Shown: positions 8,918 to 18,471, counted from the stretch's first letter. The stretch: DNA of 64,000 nt from an uncultured Clostridia bacterium (GCA_937880805.1 CALGRR010000109.1:3366-67365), one strand, 5' to 3'. Numbers and translations are program-made. Notes: generated by a model not told the origin, from the sequence alone.

Positions 8918-8945
8918 GAAAAAGAGGCTGAAATGCCTCTTTTTC
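8918..8945 (+). terminator. pyr operon terminator
   Basis: GAAAAAGAGGC (8918-8928) pairs perfectly with GCCTCTTTTTC (8935-8945) around a 6-base loop; the 3' arm provides the T tract. Confidence 0.9.
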
Positions 8946-8999
8946 TGCTTTCTCGGTTTGTGCAGGTTGATATTATAGGATAATAAGGAAAGGAAAAAT

Positions 9000-11207
9000 A
9001 TGAAGAAGATTATTTCATTTTTACTTATTTTTACTTTGATTTTCGGAGGTGCCGTTATGGCAGATGCATCTGAAGCCGAAACAAAGCTTTATGAAATCTA
9101 CGGAAACGGTATGCTTTTTCAGCAAAAAGAAGAAGCCGTTCTTTCAGGAACGGGAAAAGGCGGAAGCTTGATTGAAGCAGAGCTTTTCAATTCTGCAAAC
9201 GAATCTGTTGCAGTTGGCAAAAGCTCGGTGAACAGAAGCGGTGCCTTTGAAGTTTCGTTTACCGCACCCAAGGGCAGCTATGAGGAATACACAATAGTTC
9301 TGAAAGCAGACGGAACGGAATTTGCAAAGCTTGAAAATGTTGTTTTCGGCGAGCTTTGGCTTGCAAGCGGGCAGAGCAATATGCAATATCCTCTCGGTCA
9401 GGCAAAGCACGGCAGAGAAATGATGGCAAACGGCGAAAAGCAGAGCAAATGGCTCAGAGTGCTGCTTGTTCCCTCTTATAACGAATACAAAGGCTCAGCA
9501 GAGCTTCTTCCCGCAGACCCGCAGGAGGATATAATCGGTGCAGAATGGATAACGGGCGAGAATTCATCGGTTTACGGAATGAGTGCCGTAGCATTTTTCT
9601 TTGCCGATAAAATGATCGAAGAGCTTGATATGCCCGTGGGCATTCTTAACGCATCGCTTGGCGGAACGCTGATCCGTTCGTGGATTTCACGCAATGCGAT
9701 TGATTCGGATTCAAAGGTTAAAGAAATACTTGTGAATAAGGGCTGCTACATAGATAAAGCAGATTGGAAAGAATCGGGCGGCAACGTTTATGCCGATATG
9801 ACGGTGAATTATAACACCAAAATAGAACCGCTTAAGCGTTTCAGACCCGCAGGTATGATTTGGTATCAGGGCGAAAGCGAGATTATGAGTGGATTCACCG
9901 CCGATGAATATGAGGCACAGTTCGATTTGCTTCAAAGCTCTTATTCGGAACTTTTCGGCTATGAAAATGAGCTTATGCCCGTGGTTTATTCCCAGCTTGC
10001 CTCATATCTTTACTCCGGCGATGTTCCGGGAATTCTTGATTTCAATATCGGGTTAACCCAAATGCAGAATGTAACAAGAGCAAGCATAAGCGTTTATGAT
10101 GTTCCCCTCACATTTATTCCTGAGGCGGGCTCAATTCACCCCGAAAACAAATTGGAATTCGGCGAAAGAATGGCAGATGCCGCATTAAGATTGGTATACG
10201 GCGAAGAAAACAACTGCATTGTTTCAACCGTTAAGAATTCGGAAGTTAAAGATTCAAGCGTTTATGTAACTTTTGATAATGTTGGTGACGGTCTTGCTGT
10301 AAACGGAGATAAACCCGATGGATTTGCAGTTTGCGGCAGCGACGGAATTTATGTTAAGGCAAATGCCGAAATTGTTTCAGAGGATACAGTAAGAATATGG
10401 AGCGATGAGGTTAAAAACCCCGCCGCAGCAACATATGCCTATTCAATATTGAATCTGAATGCAAATGTTTATTCAACCTCAAACGGCAAGCTGCTTTTCC
10501 CCGTTTGTCAGTTTGAAACAGAAAAAATTGCAAACGCCCATTATTGGTGCGAAAAGCCCTGGGTTGACTGTGAGCAAGCTGAAACCTTCCACACCCATAA
10601 TGATGCAGATACCGGATTCTTTGATTCGTGGAAGAGTGAAAATGCAACAATCGCCTACAGCAAAGAAAAATATATTGACATCAGCGGAAACGGAGAATTC
10701 ACGGTAAGTCCCGTTATGAATTTTGTTGAAGACGGAAAGGCTGAAAAATTCAAGGATACGGATTATGATTATTCCGATTACGGCAAACTTACATTTATGG
10801 CGAGAAACAACGGCAATAAAGATGTAAAGCTTGATGTGGTAAAAATATATGTCAATCACCAAAAGTGGTATTCACCTAAAATCAGCGGAACAAACTATTC
10901 CGACACGGTAATTCCCGCCGACGGCGAGTGGCATAGAATAACCGTTGATCTGGATTCCCTTCTTCTCAAAGGGAATGAATGCGGCTTTACCTATTCAAGA
11001 AACAAGCTTAAAAATGTTTATGAAATAAGCTTGTGCTTCGCATCTGATGAAGGTGCACAAATAAGCCTTGATGAATTCCGTTTCGCTCCTTCAAGCGAGA
11101 AAACCGGAATTCGCTGCGAGGCGAATATAAAGGATGCAGATAACCTGCTTGAAATGATTTCGGCAATGTTTGTCAGCATCATAGGTGCAATAATAGGTAT
11201 ATTTTAA
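9000..11207 (+). CDS. Secreted sialate O-acetylesterase-like protein
   Basis: A 735-residue exported protein with a signal peptide (MKKIISFLLIFTLIFGGAVM, cleavage near ADASEA). Residues about 118-126 read ELWLASGQSNM, the nucleophile block of the SASA/DUF303 SGNH-type esterases that remove O-acetyl groups from sialic acid or from xylan and pectin. The second catalytic block appears as SIHPENK near residue 377; many relatives read DIHP here, so the Asp position is Ser. The C-terminal third looks like a carbohydrate-binding beta-sandwich, and the last 20 residues are hydrophobic, a possible membrane tether. Ribosome site AGGAAAGG. It is the only gene between two terminators. Exact substrate cannot be assigned. 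Confidence 0.75.
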   Translation: MKKIISFLLIFTLIFGGAVMADASEAETKLYEIYGNGMLFQQKEEAVLSGTGKGGSLIEAELFNSANESVAVGKSSVNRSGAFEVSFTAPKGSYEEYTIVLKADGTEFAKLENVVFGELWLASGQSNMQYPLGQAKHGREMMANGEKQSKWLRVLLVPSYNEYKGSAELLPADPQEDIIGAEWITGENSSVYGMSAVAFFFADKMIEELDMPVGILNASLGGTLIRSWISRNAIDSDSKVKEILVNKGCYIDKADWKESGGNVYADMTVNYNTKIEPLKRFRPAGMIWYQGESEIMSGFTADEYEAQFDLLQSSYSELFGYENELMPVVYSQLASYLYSGDVPGILDFNIGLTQMQNVTRASISVYDVPLTFIPEAGSIHPENKLEFGERMADAALRLVYGEENNCIVSTVKNSEVKDSSVYVTFDNVGDGLAVNGDKPDGFAVCGSDGIYVKANAEIVSEDTVRIWSDEVKNPAAATYAYSILNLNANVYSTSNGKLLFPVCQFETEKIANAHYWCEKPWVDCEQAETFHTHNDADTGFFDSWKSENATIAYSKEKYIDISGNGEFTVSPVMNFVEDGKAEKFKDTDYDYSDYGKLTFMARNNGNKDVKLDVVKIYVNHQKWYSPKISGTNYSDTVIPADGEWHRITVDLDSLLLKGNECGFTYSRNKLKNVYEISLCFASDEGAQISLDEFRFAPSSEKTGIRCEANIKDADNLLEMISAMFVSIIGAIIGIF

Positions 11208-11212
11208 CAAAA

Positions 11213-11238
11213 ACGGCACGGTGTAAAAACCGTGCCGT
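11213..11238. terminator. Bidirectional terminator
   Basis: ACGGCACGG (11213-11221) pairs with CCGTGCCGT (11230-11238). It lies between convergent genes; T-rich tracts follow on the plus side (AATTTTTAT), and the minus side reads TTTTTGTTAAAAT. Confidence 0.85.
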
Positions 11239-11243
11239 AATTT

Positions 11244-12215
11244 TTATTTAAATTCAATTCCGCTTAATGTTCTGATTTCCTTCATAATTCGGCTGACTTG
11301 TAAAGCTCTTTCACTTGTCAAGCGGTAATATTCATCGTTTGGGTTGGCTATAAATCGCTCAAATCCTTCTGCCTCATAGCCCATCAGTCTTTCTTTCTCA
11401 ACATCGCCGATAATCTCTTGCGTATCAATGGAATTCGTGATTAATCCCATATTGGTGAGCTTGGATATTGACCCGATTTTTATTGTTCCTTCATCACCGA
11501 AAATCTGTGAGCCCAATCTGTCTTGCCCGAGCTTGGAATATGTAAAGTTAATCAGCTTGTCAGAATAGATAAGAGAAGCTGCTCCGCTGCCGTCTGCACC
11601 GCTTTCCATAAAGTGGGCGCAGGCGGTTATTTTATCGGGAATTCCGAATAAATCAATGGCGGGATAAACGCAGTATATGCCCAAATCCATAAGGCAGCCC
11701 GTTGCAAGGGCAGGGTTGAAAATGTTGGGAAGCTCGCCTCTTTTATATGCGGGATATTTTGATGAAAGCTGCGAAAAATCAAAATGAGCACTCGTTATTT
11801 TTCCGATTTTTCCTATGGCTTCTTTAAGCAATTCCCTTGCGGGGTTGAACATATACATTATGGCTTCGCAATAAATCAGGCCTTTTTCTTTTGCAAGTGC
11901 CTGCAATTCTTCAAGCTCTTCGGGTTCGACGGTAACGGGCTTTTCGCATATAACGTGCTTGCCGTTTTCAAGCATCAGCTTTGACTGTTCATAATGCAGC
12001 TTATTGGGGCTTGCAATATAAACTGCCTCAAAATCACCTTTTGCAAACTCGTTTATATTTGTATATACCTTTTCTATTTTATTCTCAAGAGCAAATCTGT
12101 TTCCGCTTTCGCTTGTTCTGGAATAAGCTGCGGCAAATTCCGATTTGCAGAGCATTCTTGCTCCGTCAATAAAGGATTTTGCAATCCAGCCCGTTCCGAT
12201 AACTCCGTAACGCAT
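11244..12215 (-). CDS. Gfo/Idh/MocA family oxidoreductase
   Basis: A 323-residue NAD(P)-dependent sugar-type oxidoreductase. The Rossmann start MRYGVIGTGWIAKSF fixes the N-terminus at the ATG at 12215, which has AAAGGAG upstream; an earlier in-frame codon at 12254 overlaps the previous gene and lacks a ribosome site. The family EKP motif (HVICEKPVTVEPEE) near residue 90 contains the conserved catalytic Lys. The C-terminal domain includes GCLMDLGIYCVYP. It is the last gene of a five-gene minus-strand operon and starts one base after the GNAT stop. The substrate is unknown; the GH78 and manA neighbours suggest carbohydrate metabolism. Confidence 0.85.
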   Translation of the reverse strand: MRYGVIGTGWIAKSFIDGARMLCKSEFAAAYSRTSESGNRFALENKIEKVYTNINEFAKGDFEAVYIASPNKLHYEQSKLMLENGKHVICEKPVTVEPEELEELQALAKEKGLIYCEAIMYMFNPARELLKEAIGKIGKITSAHFDFSQLSSKYPAYKRGELPNIFNPALATGCLMDLGIYCVYPAIDLFGIPDKITACAHFMESGADGSGAASLIYSDKLINFTYSKLGQDRLGSQIFGDEGTIKIGSISKLTNMGLITNSIDTQEIIGDVEKERLMGYEAEGFERFIANPNDEYYRLTSERALQVSRIMKEIRTLSGIEFK

Positions 12216-12216
12216 A

Positions 12217-12774
12217 TCAAAGCTCCTTTGCCATAACGGTTCCGCCAAAAGCATTTAACAGCTTGCGGAAGCCGTTCTTTTTATAAAATCTTATTGCATC
12301 TGTGTTGCCCGAACCAACAACAAGCATTATTCCGCAAACGCCTTTTGATTTAAGGTTTTCGCAGAGCATTTCAATCATTTTTGAACCGTATCCGCCGTTT
12401 CTGCATTGTTCATTGAGGTCAATGTGAAGATGTGCGGGATATTTTTTTGCAAAAATTCCGGTTGCAAGCATCTCACCGAGTGCTTCAATACAGAACGAAA
12501 AACCGCATTTGCGTATTTTTCTTAAATAAGGATTGAAATTCTTTCTGAATTGATTGAAGCTTTCGGCACAAAGAATATATCCTTGTGCTTTATCGCTTTC
12601 ATCAACAAGAACAAGGGCATTTTCACTTTCTTGCTCAACATAATAATCGCAGAATGCCGAAAGAATATATTCCCTTGTTTTCGGGTCGGTTGCAGCAGCA
12701 TCGGGGCCCGTGTTTATGCAGACCTGCTGCACATCAGCTTTATATTTTTCTTCATACGGTTTGATAATGAACAT
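12217..12774 (-). CDS. GNAT family N-acetyltransferase
   Basis: A 185-residue acetyltransferase with the acetyl-CoA-binding motif A visible as EQCRNGGYGSKMIEML near residue 135 (Q/R-x-x-G-x-G/A form) and the C-terminal SGNTDAIRFYKKNGF motif B. No export signal. The acceptor is unknown. It lies between the rhamnosidase and the Gfo/Idh oxidoreductase with gaps of two and one bases, so it is translated from the same transcript; GGAGAATAACA precedes the ATG. Confidence 0.85.
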   Translation of the reverse strand: MFIIKPYEEKYKADVQQVCINTGPDAAATDPKTREYILSAFCDYYVEQESENALVLVDESDKAQGYILCAESFNQFRKNFNPYLRKIRKCGFSFCIEALGEMLATGIFAKKYPAHLHIDLNEQCRNGGYGSKMIEMLCENLKSKGVCGIMLVVGSGNTDAIRFYKKNGFRKLLNAFGGTVMAKEL

Positions 12775-12776
12775 TG

Positions 12777-14957
12777 TTATTCTCCGATTGTGACCGTAAA
12801 TTCTTTTTCCCCGCTGAATTCTTCACAGATTCCGCAGCAATCAAAAACTGCTTTAATCTTCGGGTCAGCAAAAGCTTTAACGGTTGCCTTGCCGTCTTTT
12901 TTGCTGTATTCAACCGAAACTATTCCGTTTTCGGTTGTGATATGACCCTTTGCAGAATTCATTCCGTCAACAAAGCAGGGAGAAATAACAACCTTTTCAT
13001 AGCCGTAGCTGTCCTTGGGCTGCTTAATGCCGAGAAGATACATAAATATGTATTTTGTTGCGGCACCGAACATCGGGTGGTTTCTTGAATCTCTGCCCGA
13101 CCAGTTTTCCCAGATAGTTGTTGCACCGTTTCTTGCCATATATGCAAATGAGATTTCTTTGTCGCTTGAAAGCAGGTCGAATGCGGTCTGTGCCTGACCG
13201 TTTTCAAAAAGATAACCGGTGAGTGCTTCGGTTGCAATTATACCGGTGTCAAACATACCGAGATTTTTATATTTTTCAAACACACATTTTTTAACATTTT
13301 CATTGCCCAGACCAACCTGAAGTGCAAGCGAAGAAGCACCCTGAACATCGCCGAGGTATGCGTTCTGATGAGGGCTTAAATATGCAACATCAACTGCGTG
13401 CTTAACTCTTTCAATTCTTTCTGCAAGATGAGCAGCCTCTTCTTCTCTGCCGAGAACTTTGGCGGCTTCGGTTACCTGCTGCATAAATTTGATATAAAGG
13501 CAGGTGTTAACATAGGTTTCGGGAATCTTTATTTCGTCGGGAGTGCACCAATCACCGAGGCACCAGCCGTTTGGCTCTTCCTTGCAAACAAGACCGTTTT
13601 CACTCTTTGCCTCAAGGTAATCGAGAAAGCGGAGCATTTTGGGGAAGAATTCGTTGAGAAGCTCTTTATCGCCATAGGTTTTATAGAATTTATAGGGCAC
13701 TTCAATCATTGCACCGCCCCAGCCTGAGGGTCCGCCGCCGCCGCCCATCCAGGGGGCTGTGTGGGGAACGTGCCCCGTGTTTTTGCATTGGCAATCGGCA
13801 ATGTCATAGAGCCATTTGCGATAGAATTCCTTGCTGTCAAGCATCATCATTGTTGCCTCGCAGCAAAGCTGACCGTCGCCCGTGTAGCCAAGACGTTCAC
13901 GGTGAGGGCAGTCGGAGGGTACGCCGCAATGCATATTGCAAAGCTGAGTTCTGATATATGCATCATAAAGCCAGTTGAGATTTTTGTTATCGCTTACAAA
14001 AGAAGAGGTAACGGGGCAGTCCGAATGAACAACATCAACTCTTACGGGCTCTGCATCGCCTTCAATTCTGAAATATCTGAAGCCGTGCCAGGTGAAAAGG
14101 GGAATGTATTCACGGTCTGTGCCGTCTGTGATAAATATTTCTGTCTGATAGCCCTCTTCAAACTTCATACCGTGCCAGGGCCTTTCGTCATAAATTTCCT
14201 CGGCATAGCTTACGGTTATTTTTTTGCCCTTTTCGGGGCACTTGATAACTGCATAACCAACTGTATTCTCGCCCGCATCATAAAGCCTGGTTTTGCCTTC
14301 ATCTTTTAACAGAACGGGATTAAGACTGCGGATAACTTTATCCGACGGTGAAAACTGAATATAGAATTCACTTTCGGGGTCGGGAATAGCCGTGCTTTTT
14401 GCAAAGCCTTCTCCACTGTAGCCGTTTAACTCAAAGCCTGCGGGGTAAAGAGTGTAGTCGGCTTCTTCGCCGTAATAAAGATTGTTTTCAAGAACGAATC
14501 CCTTGTGGCAAAGTGTTGTTTCATCGCAGAGCACATTTCCGCTTTTCTTTTCGATAACATAGCAAAGCTTGGGTGTGCCAAAATCAACAACGCCCTCGGC
14601 AAGCCTTTTTACCTGATGGTAATAACCGTTGCCAAGCATAACGGCAAGGGTGTTTTCGCCGTCAAGCAGATAATCGGTTATATCATATTTCATACAGTAA
14701 ATTCTGAATGAGAATTCATCATCAAGAGGAAACTGGAATTTATATAAATCTCTGTAGCTGTAGTTTGTGGCATTCGGAGTGAGTAAATCATCGCTCACCT
14801 TTTTGCCGTTTATAAAAAGATGAAAGAAGCCGAGACCGCAGATTGTTATTTCTGCTTTCTCGCCCTTAACGGCATTGAAGCTTTTTCTGAAAAGGGGAGC
14901 ATCACTGCCCGTGCATTCAATCCACTCGGCACCTTTGAACATTTCTTTGCTTGTCAT
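12777..14957 (-). CDS. Alpha-L-rhamnosidase (GH78), cytoplasmic
   Basis: A 726-residue glycoside hydrolase that removes terminal alpha-L-rhamnose from plant glycosides or pectic oligosaccharides. The N-terminal half has the bacterial rhamnosidase beta-sandwich signature (LGFFHLFINGKKVSDDLL). The catalytic (alpha/alpha)6 barrel carries the family landmark GVPSDCPHRERLGYTGDGQ near residue 345, with the acidic residues used in catalysis, and WENWSGRDSRNHPMFG near residue 610. No signal peptide, so it acts on imported oligosaccharides. Ribosome site GAGGAATAA lies at the end of the ABC-F gene. Confidence 0.92.
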   Translation of the reverse strand: MTSKEMFKGAEWIECTGSDAPLFRKSFNAVKGEKAEITICGLGFFHLFINGKKVSDDLLTPNATNYSYRDLYKFQFPLDDEFSFRIYCMKYDITDYLLDGENTLAVMLGNGYYHQVKRLAEGVVDFGTPKLCYVIEKKSGNVLCDETTLCHKGFVLENNLYYGEEADYTLYPAGFELNGYSGEGFAKSTAIPDPESEFYIQFSPSDKVIRSLNPVLLKDEGKTRLYDAGENTVGYAVIKCPEKGKKITVSYAEEIYDERPWHGMKFEEGYQTEIFITDGTDREYIPLFTWHGFRYFRIEGDAEPVRVDVVHSDCPVTSSFVSDNKNLNWLYDAYIRTQLCNMHCGVPSDCPHRERLGYTGDGQLCCEATMMMLDSKEFYRKWLYDIADCQCKNTGHVPHTAPWMGGGGGPSGWGGAMIEVPYKFYKTYGDKELLNEFFPKMLRFLDYLEAKSENGLVCKEEPNGWCLGDWCTPDEIKIPETYVNTCLYIKFMQQVTEAAKVLGREEEAAHLAERIERVKHAVDVAYLSPHQNAYLGDVQGASSLALQVGLGNENVKKCVFEKYKNLGMFDTGIIATEALTGYLFENGQAQTAFDLLSSDKEISFAYMARNGATTIWENWSGRDSRNHPMFGAATKYIFMYLLGIKQPKDSYGYEKVVISPCFVDGMNSAKGHITTENGIVSVEYSKKDGKATVKAFADPKIKAVFDCCGICEEFSGEKEFTVTIGE

Positions 14958-14959
14958 AT

Positions 14960-16873
14960 TTATTCCTCCGTTATGAGCTCAGCCAAACGGTGACTCCATT
15001 CTTCCCACTCTTCCATAAGAGCAAGCTGAGTTTCCGTCAGCTCGTTGATTTTATTTGTGAATTCAAGAACCTTTTCGTAATCCGCCGAAACCTCGGGGGT
15101 TGAAAGCTGATTGTTGAGCTCGGTTATTTCGCCGTCAAGGCGGTCAATTTCAGCTTCACCACGCTTGATTTTGCCTTTAAGGCGGTTTATCTCGCTTTCA
15201 CGCTCCTTGCGAAGCTTATAAGAATTAACCTTAACATCTGCCTTTTTCGGTTTTTCCTTTGCCTGATTAAGAGCAAGCTCGGCGTAATCGTTATAGTCAC
15301 CGTCGAATTTTTCAAATCCGTCGGCGGTCATACGGTAGATTTTTGTTGAAAGCTTATTTATAAAATATCTGTCGTGCGAAACGCAGATAATTGTTCCGTC
15401 AAAATCCTCAAGAGCAGCTTCAAGCACCTCTCTTGAAGGAATATCAAGATGGTTGGTCGGCTCGTCAAGCAAAAGAACGTTTGCACCAGAAAGCATAAGC
15501 TTTAAAAGACAAAGCTTTGCTTTCTCGCCGCCGCTTAAGGTATCAACATTCTTGAAAACATCATCGCCTCTGAAAAGAAAGAGTGCAAGATATTTGCGAA
15601 CGGTTGTTTCCGTAAAAAGACGGTGTTCATCCCAGATTTCATCAATAACGGTTTTTCCGCCACGCAGACTTTCGAGGCTCTGGTCAAAATATCCCGTTTT
15701 AACATTCGAGCCGAAATTATATGAGCCGTCATCTGCCGAAAACTGACGGGTCAGGATACGAAGAAGCGTTGTTTTTCCGCATCCGTTTGCACCGAGAATG
15801 AAAACACGGTCGTTTTTGAAAACCTGCATATCGCCGTTGCGGAAAAGATTTTTTGTGCCGAAGGACTTTGAAAGGCCTCTCACTTCAAGCACATCGTTGC
15901 CCGTTTCGCAGGCGGGAGTGAATTTCATTCGCATTTTTGCAAGTGAAGGCTCGGGCTCAACAAGCTCAGCCTTTTTTCTTTCAAGCATTTTTCGCTTGCT
16001 TTCTGCGGTTATGAAATTTCTTTCTCTTGCAAATGAACGCTGCTGCTCAATAATGCCTTCAATTCGCTTGATTTCTTCAAGCAGATTTTCATATTGACGC
16101 CTCTCACTTTCAAGGCGTTCTTCTTTTTGCCTCAAATATTCCGAATAATTGCCTTTGGAATAATGGCATCTGTGATTTGAAAGCTCAACGGTTTTGTTGG
16201 TAACACGGTCAAGGAAATAACGGTCATGAGAAATAACGATAACCGTTCCTTTATATGTTGAAAGAAAGCCTTCAAGCCATTCCGTGCCCGCAATATCAAG
16301 GTGGTTTGTGGGCTCGTCAAGCAAAAGCAGCTCGGAACCGCTTAAAAGAAGCTTGCACATACTCAGCTTTGAACGCTGACCGCCGCTTAGCTTGTCGCAG
16401 GTGAGGCTGAAATCACTTTCGGGAAAGCCCAGACCTATAAGGGCAGACCTTGTTCTGCTTCTGAAGGTTAAACCGCCCTGCTCCTGAAACTGCTCGTGCA
16501 GTATATTCTGCTTTTCAATAAGAGAATCTCGCTCGGCGGTGTTTTTATCTATTTCGGAGGCGATTGTTTCAAGCTGTGTTTCAGCCTCCATAAGATGAGA
16601 AAAAACAGAAAGTGCTTCGTCATAAACCGTTCGCAGGGAGCCGTGGCAGGCGTGCTGCTCAAGATAGCCAGTTTTGGTGTGCTTTGAAAGAAAAGCACCG
16701 CCCTCCGCCGGCTCAATTTCACCCGTTATAACCTTAAAAAGCGTTGTTTTACCTGTTCCGTTTGCACCTATAAGACCAACAAAATCGCCTTCATTAACAT
16801 CAAACGAAACATTTTCAAAAAGCATTTTTCCGCCGAATTCAACTTTTAAGTTTTGTATACTTACAACAGCCAT
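14960..16873 (-). CDS. ABC-F family ATPase (ribosome-associated type)
   Basis: A 637-residue protein with two fused ABC domains and no membrane part. First Walker A GANGTGKTTL near residue 40 and signature LSGGQRSKLS near 161; second Walker A GANGCGKTTL near 358 and signature LSGGEKAKL near 444; both Walker B blocks read LLLDEPTNHLD. An inter-domain linker of about 80 charged residues (PtIM-like) and a C-terminal coiled coil resemble the YdiF/Uup subgroup. ABC-F proteins act on the ribosomal E site; nothing here specifically marks an antibiotic-protection subgroup. It lies in an operon with sugar-metabolism genes, one base after manA. Confidence 0.92.
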   Translation of the reverse strand: MAVVSIQNLKVEFGGKMLFENVSFDVNEGDFVGLIGANGTGKTTLFKVITGEIEPAEGGAFLSKHTKTGYLEQHACHGSLRTVYDEALSVFSHLMEAETQLETIASEIDKNTAERDSLIEKQNILHEQFQEQGGLTFRSRTRSALIGLGFPESDFSLTCDKLSGGQRSKLSMCKLLLSGSELLLLDEPTNHLDIAGTEWLEGFLSTYKGTVIVISHDRYFLDRVTNKTVELSNHRCHYSKGNYSEYLRQKEERLESERRQYENLLEEIKRIEGIIEQQRSFARERNFITAESKRKMLERKKAELVEPEPSLAKMRMKFTPACETGNDVLEVRGLSKSFGTKNLFRNGDMQVFKNDRVFILGANGCGKTTLLRILTRQFSADDGSYNFGSNVKTGYFDQSLESLRGGKTVIDEIWDEHRLFTETTVRKYLALFLFRGDDVFKNVDTLSGGEKAKLCLLKLMLSGANVLLLDEPTNHLDIPSREVLEAALEDFDGTIICVSHDRYFINKLSTKIYRMTADGFEKFDGDYNDYAELALNQAKEKPKKADVKVNSYKLRKERESEINRLKGKIKRGEAEIDRLDGEITELNNQLSTPEVSADYEKVLEFTNKINELTETQLALMEEWEEWSHRLAELITEE

Positions 16874-16874
16874 T

Positions 16875-17834
16875 TTAAATTCTCGTTTCTATTACTTCAA
16901 ACTTACCTTTTAAAGAATATCCGCCTGCGTTTGCGGGAATAAAGATGCTGTCACCCTTTTTGAGTGAAATATTTTCATTGCAGCATTCAAGAATGCCCTC
17001 GCCATCCATAATAAGGAGAGAAACAAATGAGTTTTCATCTGAACTTCCGCTGAATTCACCGTCAGTATCAAGCTTCCATACCTTGAAAAGGGGGCAGTCT
17101 GCAAGAAGCTTTTTACCGTCAGTGTAAAGCTCTGAACCTTTACCGAGATCGGGCTGTGAGTATTTTTCAAGCTTTGTTACCTCAACAGCATCAGAAACGT
17201 GCAACTCCCTTGGCTTACCGTCGTTTCCGAGCCTTCCGTAGTCATAGATGCGATAGGTTGTGTTGGAGCTTTCCTGCACTTCGGCAAGTAAAATACCTTT
17301 ACAGATAGCGTGCAAAGTTCCCGATTCAATAAAGAAGAAATCACCCTTCTTAACGGGCACGTTGCAGACATAATCGGTGAGGGTATTGTTTTCTATAGCC
17401 TTTTTGAATTCTTCGGGGCTTATTTTATCCTTGAATCCCAGAATGAGGCTTGCATCTTTATCGCAGTCAATGATATACCAGCATTCGGTTTTGCTCTGAC
17501 CTCTGCCGGTTTTTTTGCAGTATTCATCGGTGGGGTGCACCTGAACGGATAAATTATCCATTGCATCAATAAATTTAATGAGTATGGGAAAATCAGAAAA
17601 GTTTTCTGCATTCTTTCCGCAAAGCCCGGGGTAACTCTTAACAACCTCGGCAAGCGATTTGCCGCTGAATTCTCCGTTAACAACTGTGCTTGCACCTGCC
17701 TCGTGGCAAGAGAGCATCCAGCCCTCGGCGGCATTGGCTTTTTCTGTTACAACTCCGTATTCTTCAATCAGCTTTCTGCCGCCCCAGATTGTTTCGGAAA
17801 CATAGGGGGCAAGTTTAATGGGATAAAGATTCAT
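16875..17834 (-). CDS. manA: Mannose-6-phosphate isomerase, class I
   Basis: Zinc enzyme converting mannose-6-phosphate and fructose-6-phosphate. The 319-residue sequence is the short Firmicutes form. Metal-binding residues are visible: QVHPTDEY near residue 96, the Glu in KTECWY, and the His in SGTLHAIC. First gene of the five-gene minus operon; ribosome site AAAGGAG. Upstream, an extended -10-like TGATAGAAT at 17884-17876 is the only promoter hint, with no good -35. Confidence 0.92.
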   Translation of the reverse strand: MNLYPIKLAPYVSETIWGGRKLIEEYGVVTEKANAAEGWMLSCHEAGASTVVNGEFSGKSLAEVVKSYPGLCGKNAENFSDFPILIKFIDAMDNLSVQVHPTDEYCKKTGRGQSKTECWYIIDCDKDASLILGFKDKISPEEFKKAIENNTLTDYVCNVPVKKGDFFFIESGTLHAICKGILLAEVQESSNTTYRIYDYGRLGNDGKPRELHVSDAVEVTKLEKYSQPDLGKGSELYTDGKKLLADCPLFKVWKLDTDGEFSGSSDENSFVSLLIMDGEGILECCNENISLKKGDSIFIPANAGGYSLKGKFEVIETRI

Positions 17835-17931
17835 ATTATTAACTCCTTTCGGCGTGTAAAAAACATATTTGTATTATTCTATCATATTTGTCCAATAATT
17901 TCTATAGAATATTTACGGGAGGATAAAAAAT

Positions 17932-18216
17932 ATGGAAAAATATTTGAATTCAGCTAAGATTTTTTATTATCAGAAGATAAGAAAGCCCGTTTTAAAGAGT
18001 GAAAGCAATGAAATTGTGAGGCAAATCCGAGAAACTTCCGAAAAGCTCAACAATGCATACAGCAGATTTGAATATGAAAACAATGAAGATTTGCTGGAAT
18101 CGGTTATATTTGAAATTCAGTCGCTCAAAGCTCTTTACCGCTATCTGCTTAAAAGAGCAAGAGAGTCGGGCATAGAATGCGGTGAGATTTCGGTTTTCGG
18201 GCGGGAGGTCGGATAG
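17932..18216 (+). CDS. DUF2508 family protein (YaaL-like)
   Basis: A 94-residue helical, soluble protein without recognised enzymatic motifs. The pattern FEYENNEDLLESVIFEIQSL followed by an RYLLKRARE block matches the YaaL/DUF2508 family. In Bacillus subtilis yaaL lies immediately before bofA, and the same order occurs here, which supports the assignment. GGGAGG precedes the ATG. The stop codon directly abuts the bofA start. Function unknown. Confidence 0.8.
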   Translation: MEKYLNSAKIFYYQKIRKPVLKSESNEIVRQIRETSEKLNNAYSRFEYENNEDLLESVIFEIQSLKALYRYLLKRARESGIECGEISVFGREVG

Positions 18217-18471
18217 ATGAACGCATTTTTTATTGCGGCGGCGGTTGTCAGCGGAATTTGTGTTCTTTTATGGATTTTCAAATCGCCCAAAGGCGGAAGA
18301 AGCTTTTTGATTTCTGCACTTCAGGGGCTGGCGGCGCTTTTTGCGGTTAATCTTTCGGGAATGGTAACGGGAGTTACCGTTGCCCTTAATTATTGGACGG
18401 CAGGTGTATCCGCTGTTCTCGGTTTACCCGGAGTGATAAGCTTACTTATTATGAATATAATTTTCAAATAA
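18217..18471 (+). CDS. bofA: Pro-sigma-K processing inhibitor BofA family protein
   Basis: An 84-residue membrane protein with three hydrophobic segments. The C-terminal family signature is clear: NYWTAGVSAVLGLPGVISLL followed by a short hydrophobic end. BofA holds the SpoIVFB protease inactive in the mother cell until engulfment is complete, so this is evidence for a sporulation programme. It shares a transcript with the yaaL-like gene; ribosome site GGGAGGTCGG lies within that gene. Confidence 0.85.
   Translation: MNAFFIAAAVVSGICVLLWIFKSPKGGRSFLISALQGLAALFAVNLSGMVTGVTVALNYWTAGVSAVLGLPGVISLLIMNIIFK

Noticed and set aside
12216..12254. Longer start for the Gfo/Idh gene
   Set aside because: Adds 13 residues overlapping the GNAT gene and lacks a ribosome site, while the ATG at 12215 has AAAGGAG.
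14960..16873. ABC-F protein as an antibiotic resistance determinant
   Set aside because: Length, coiled-coil tail and operon context fit the housekeeping YdiF/Uup-like branch; nothing identifies a resistance subfamily.
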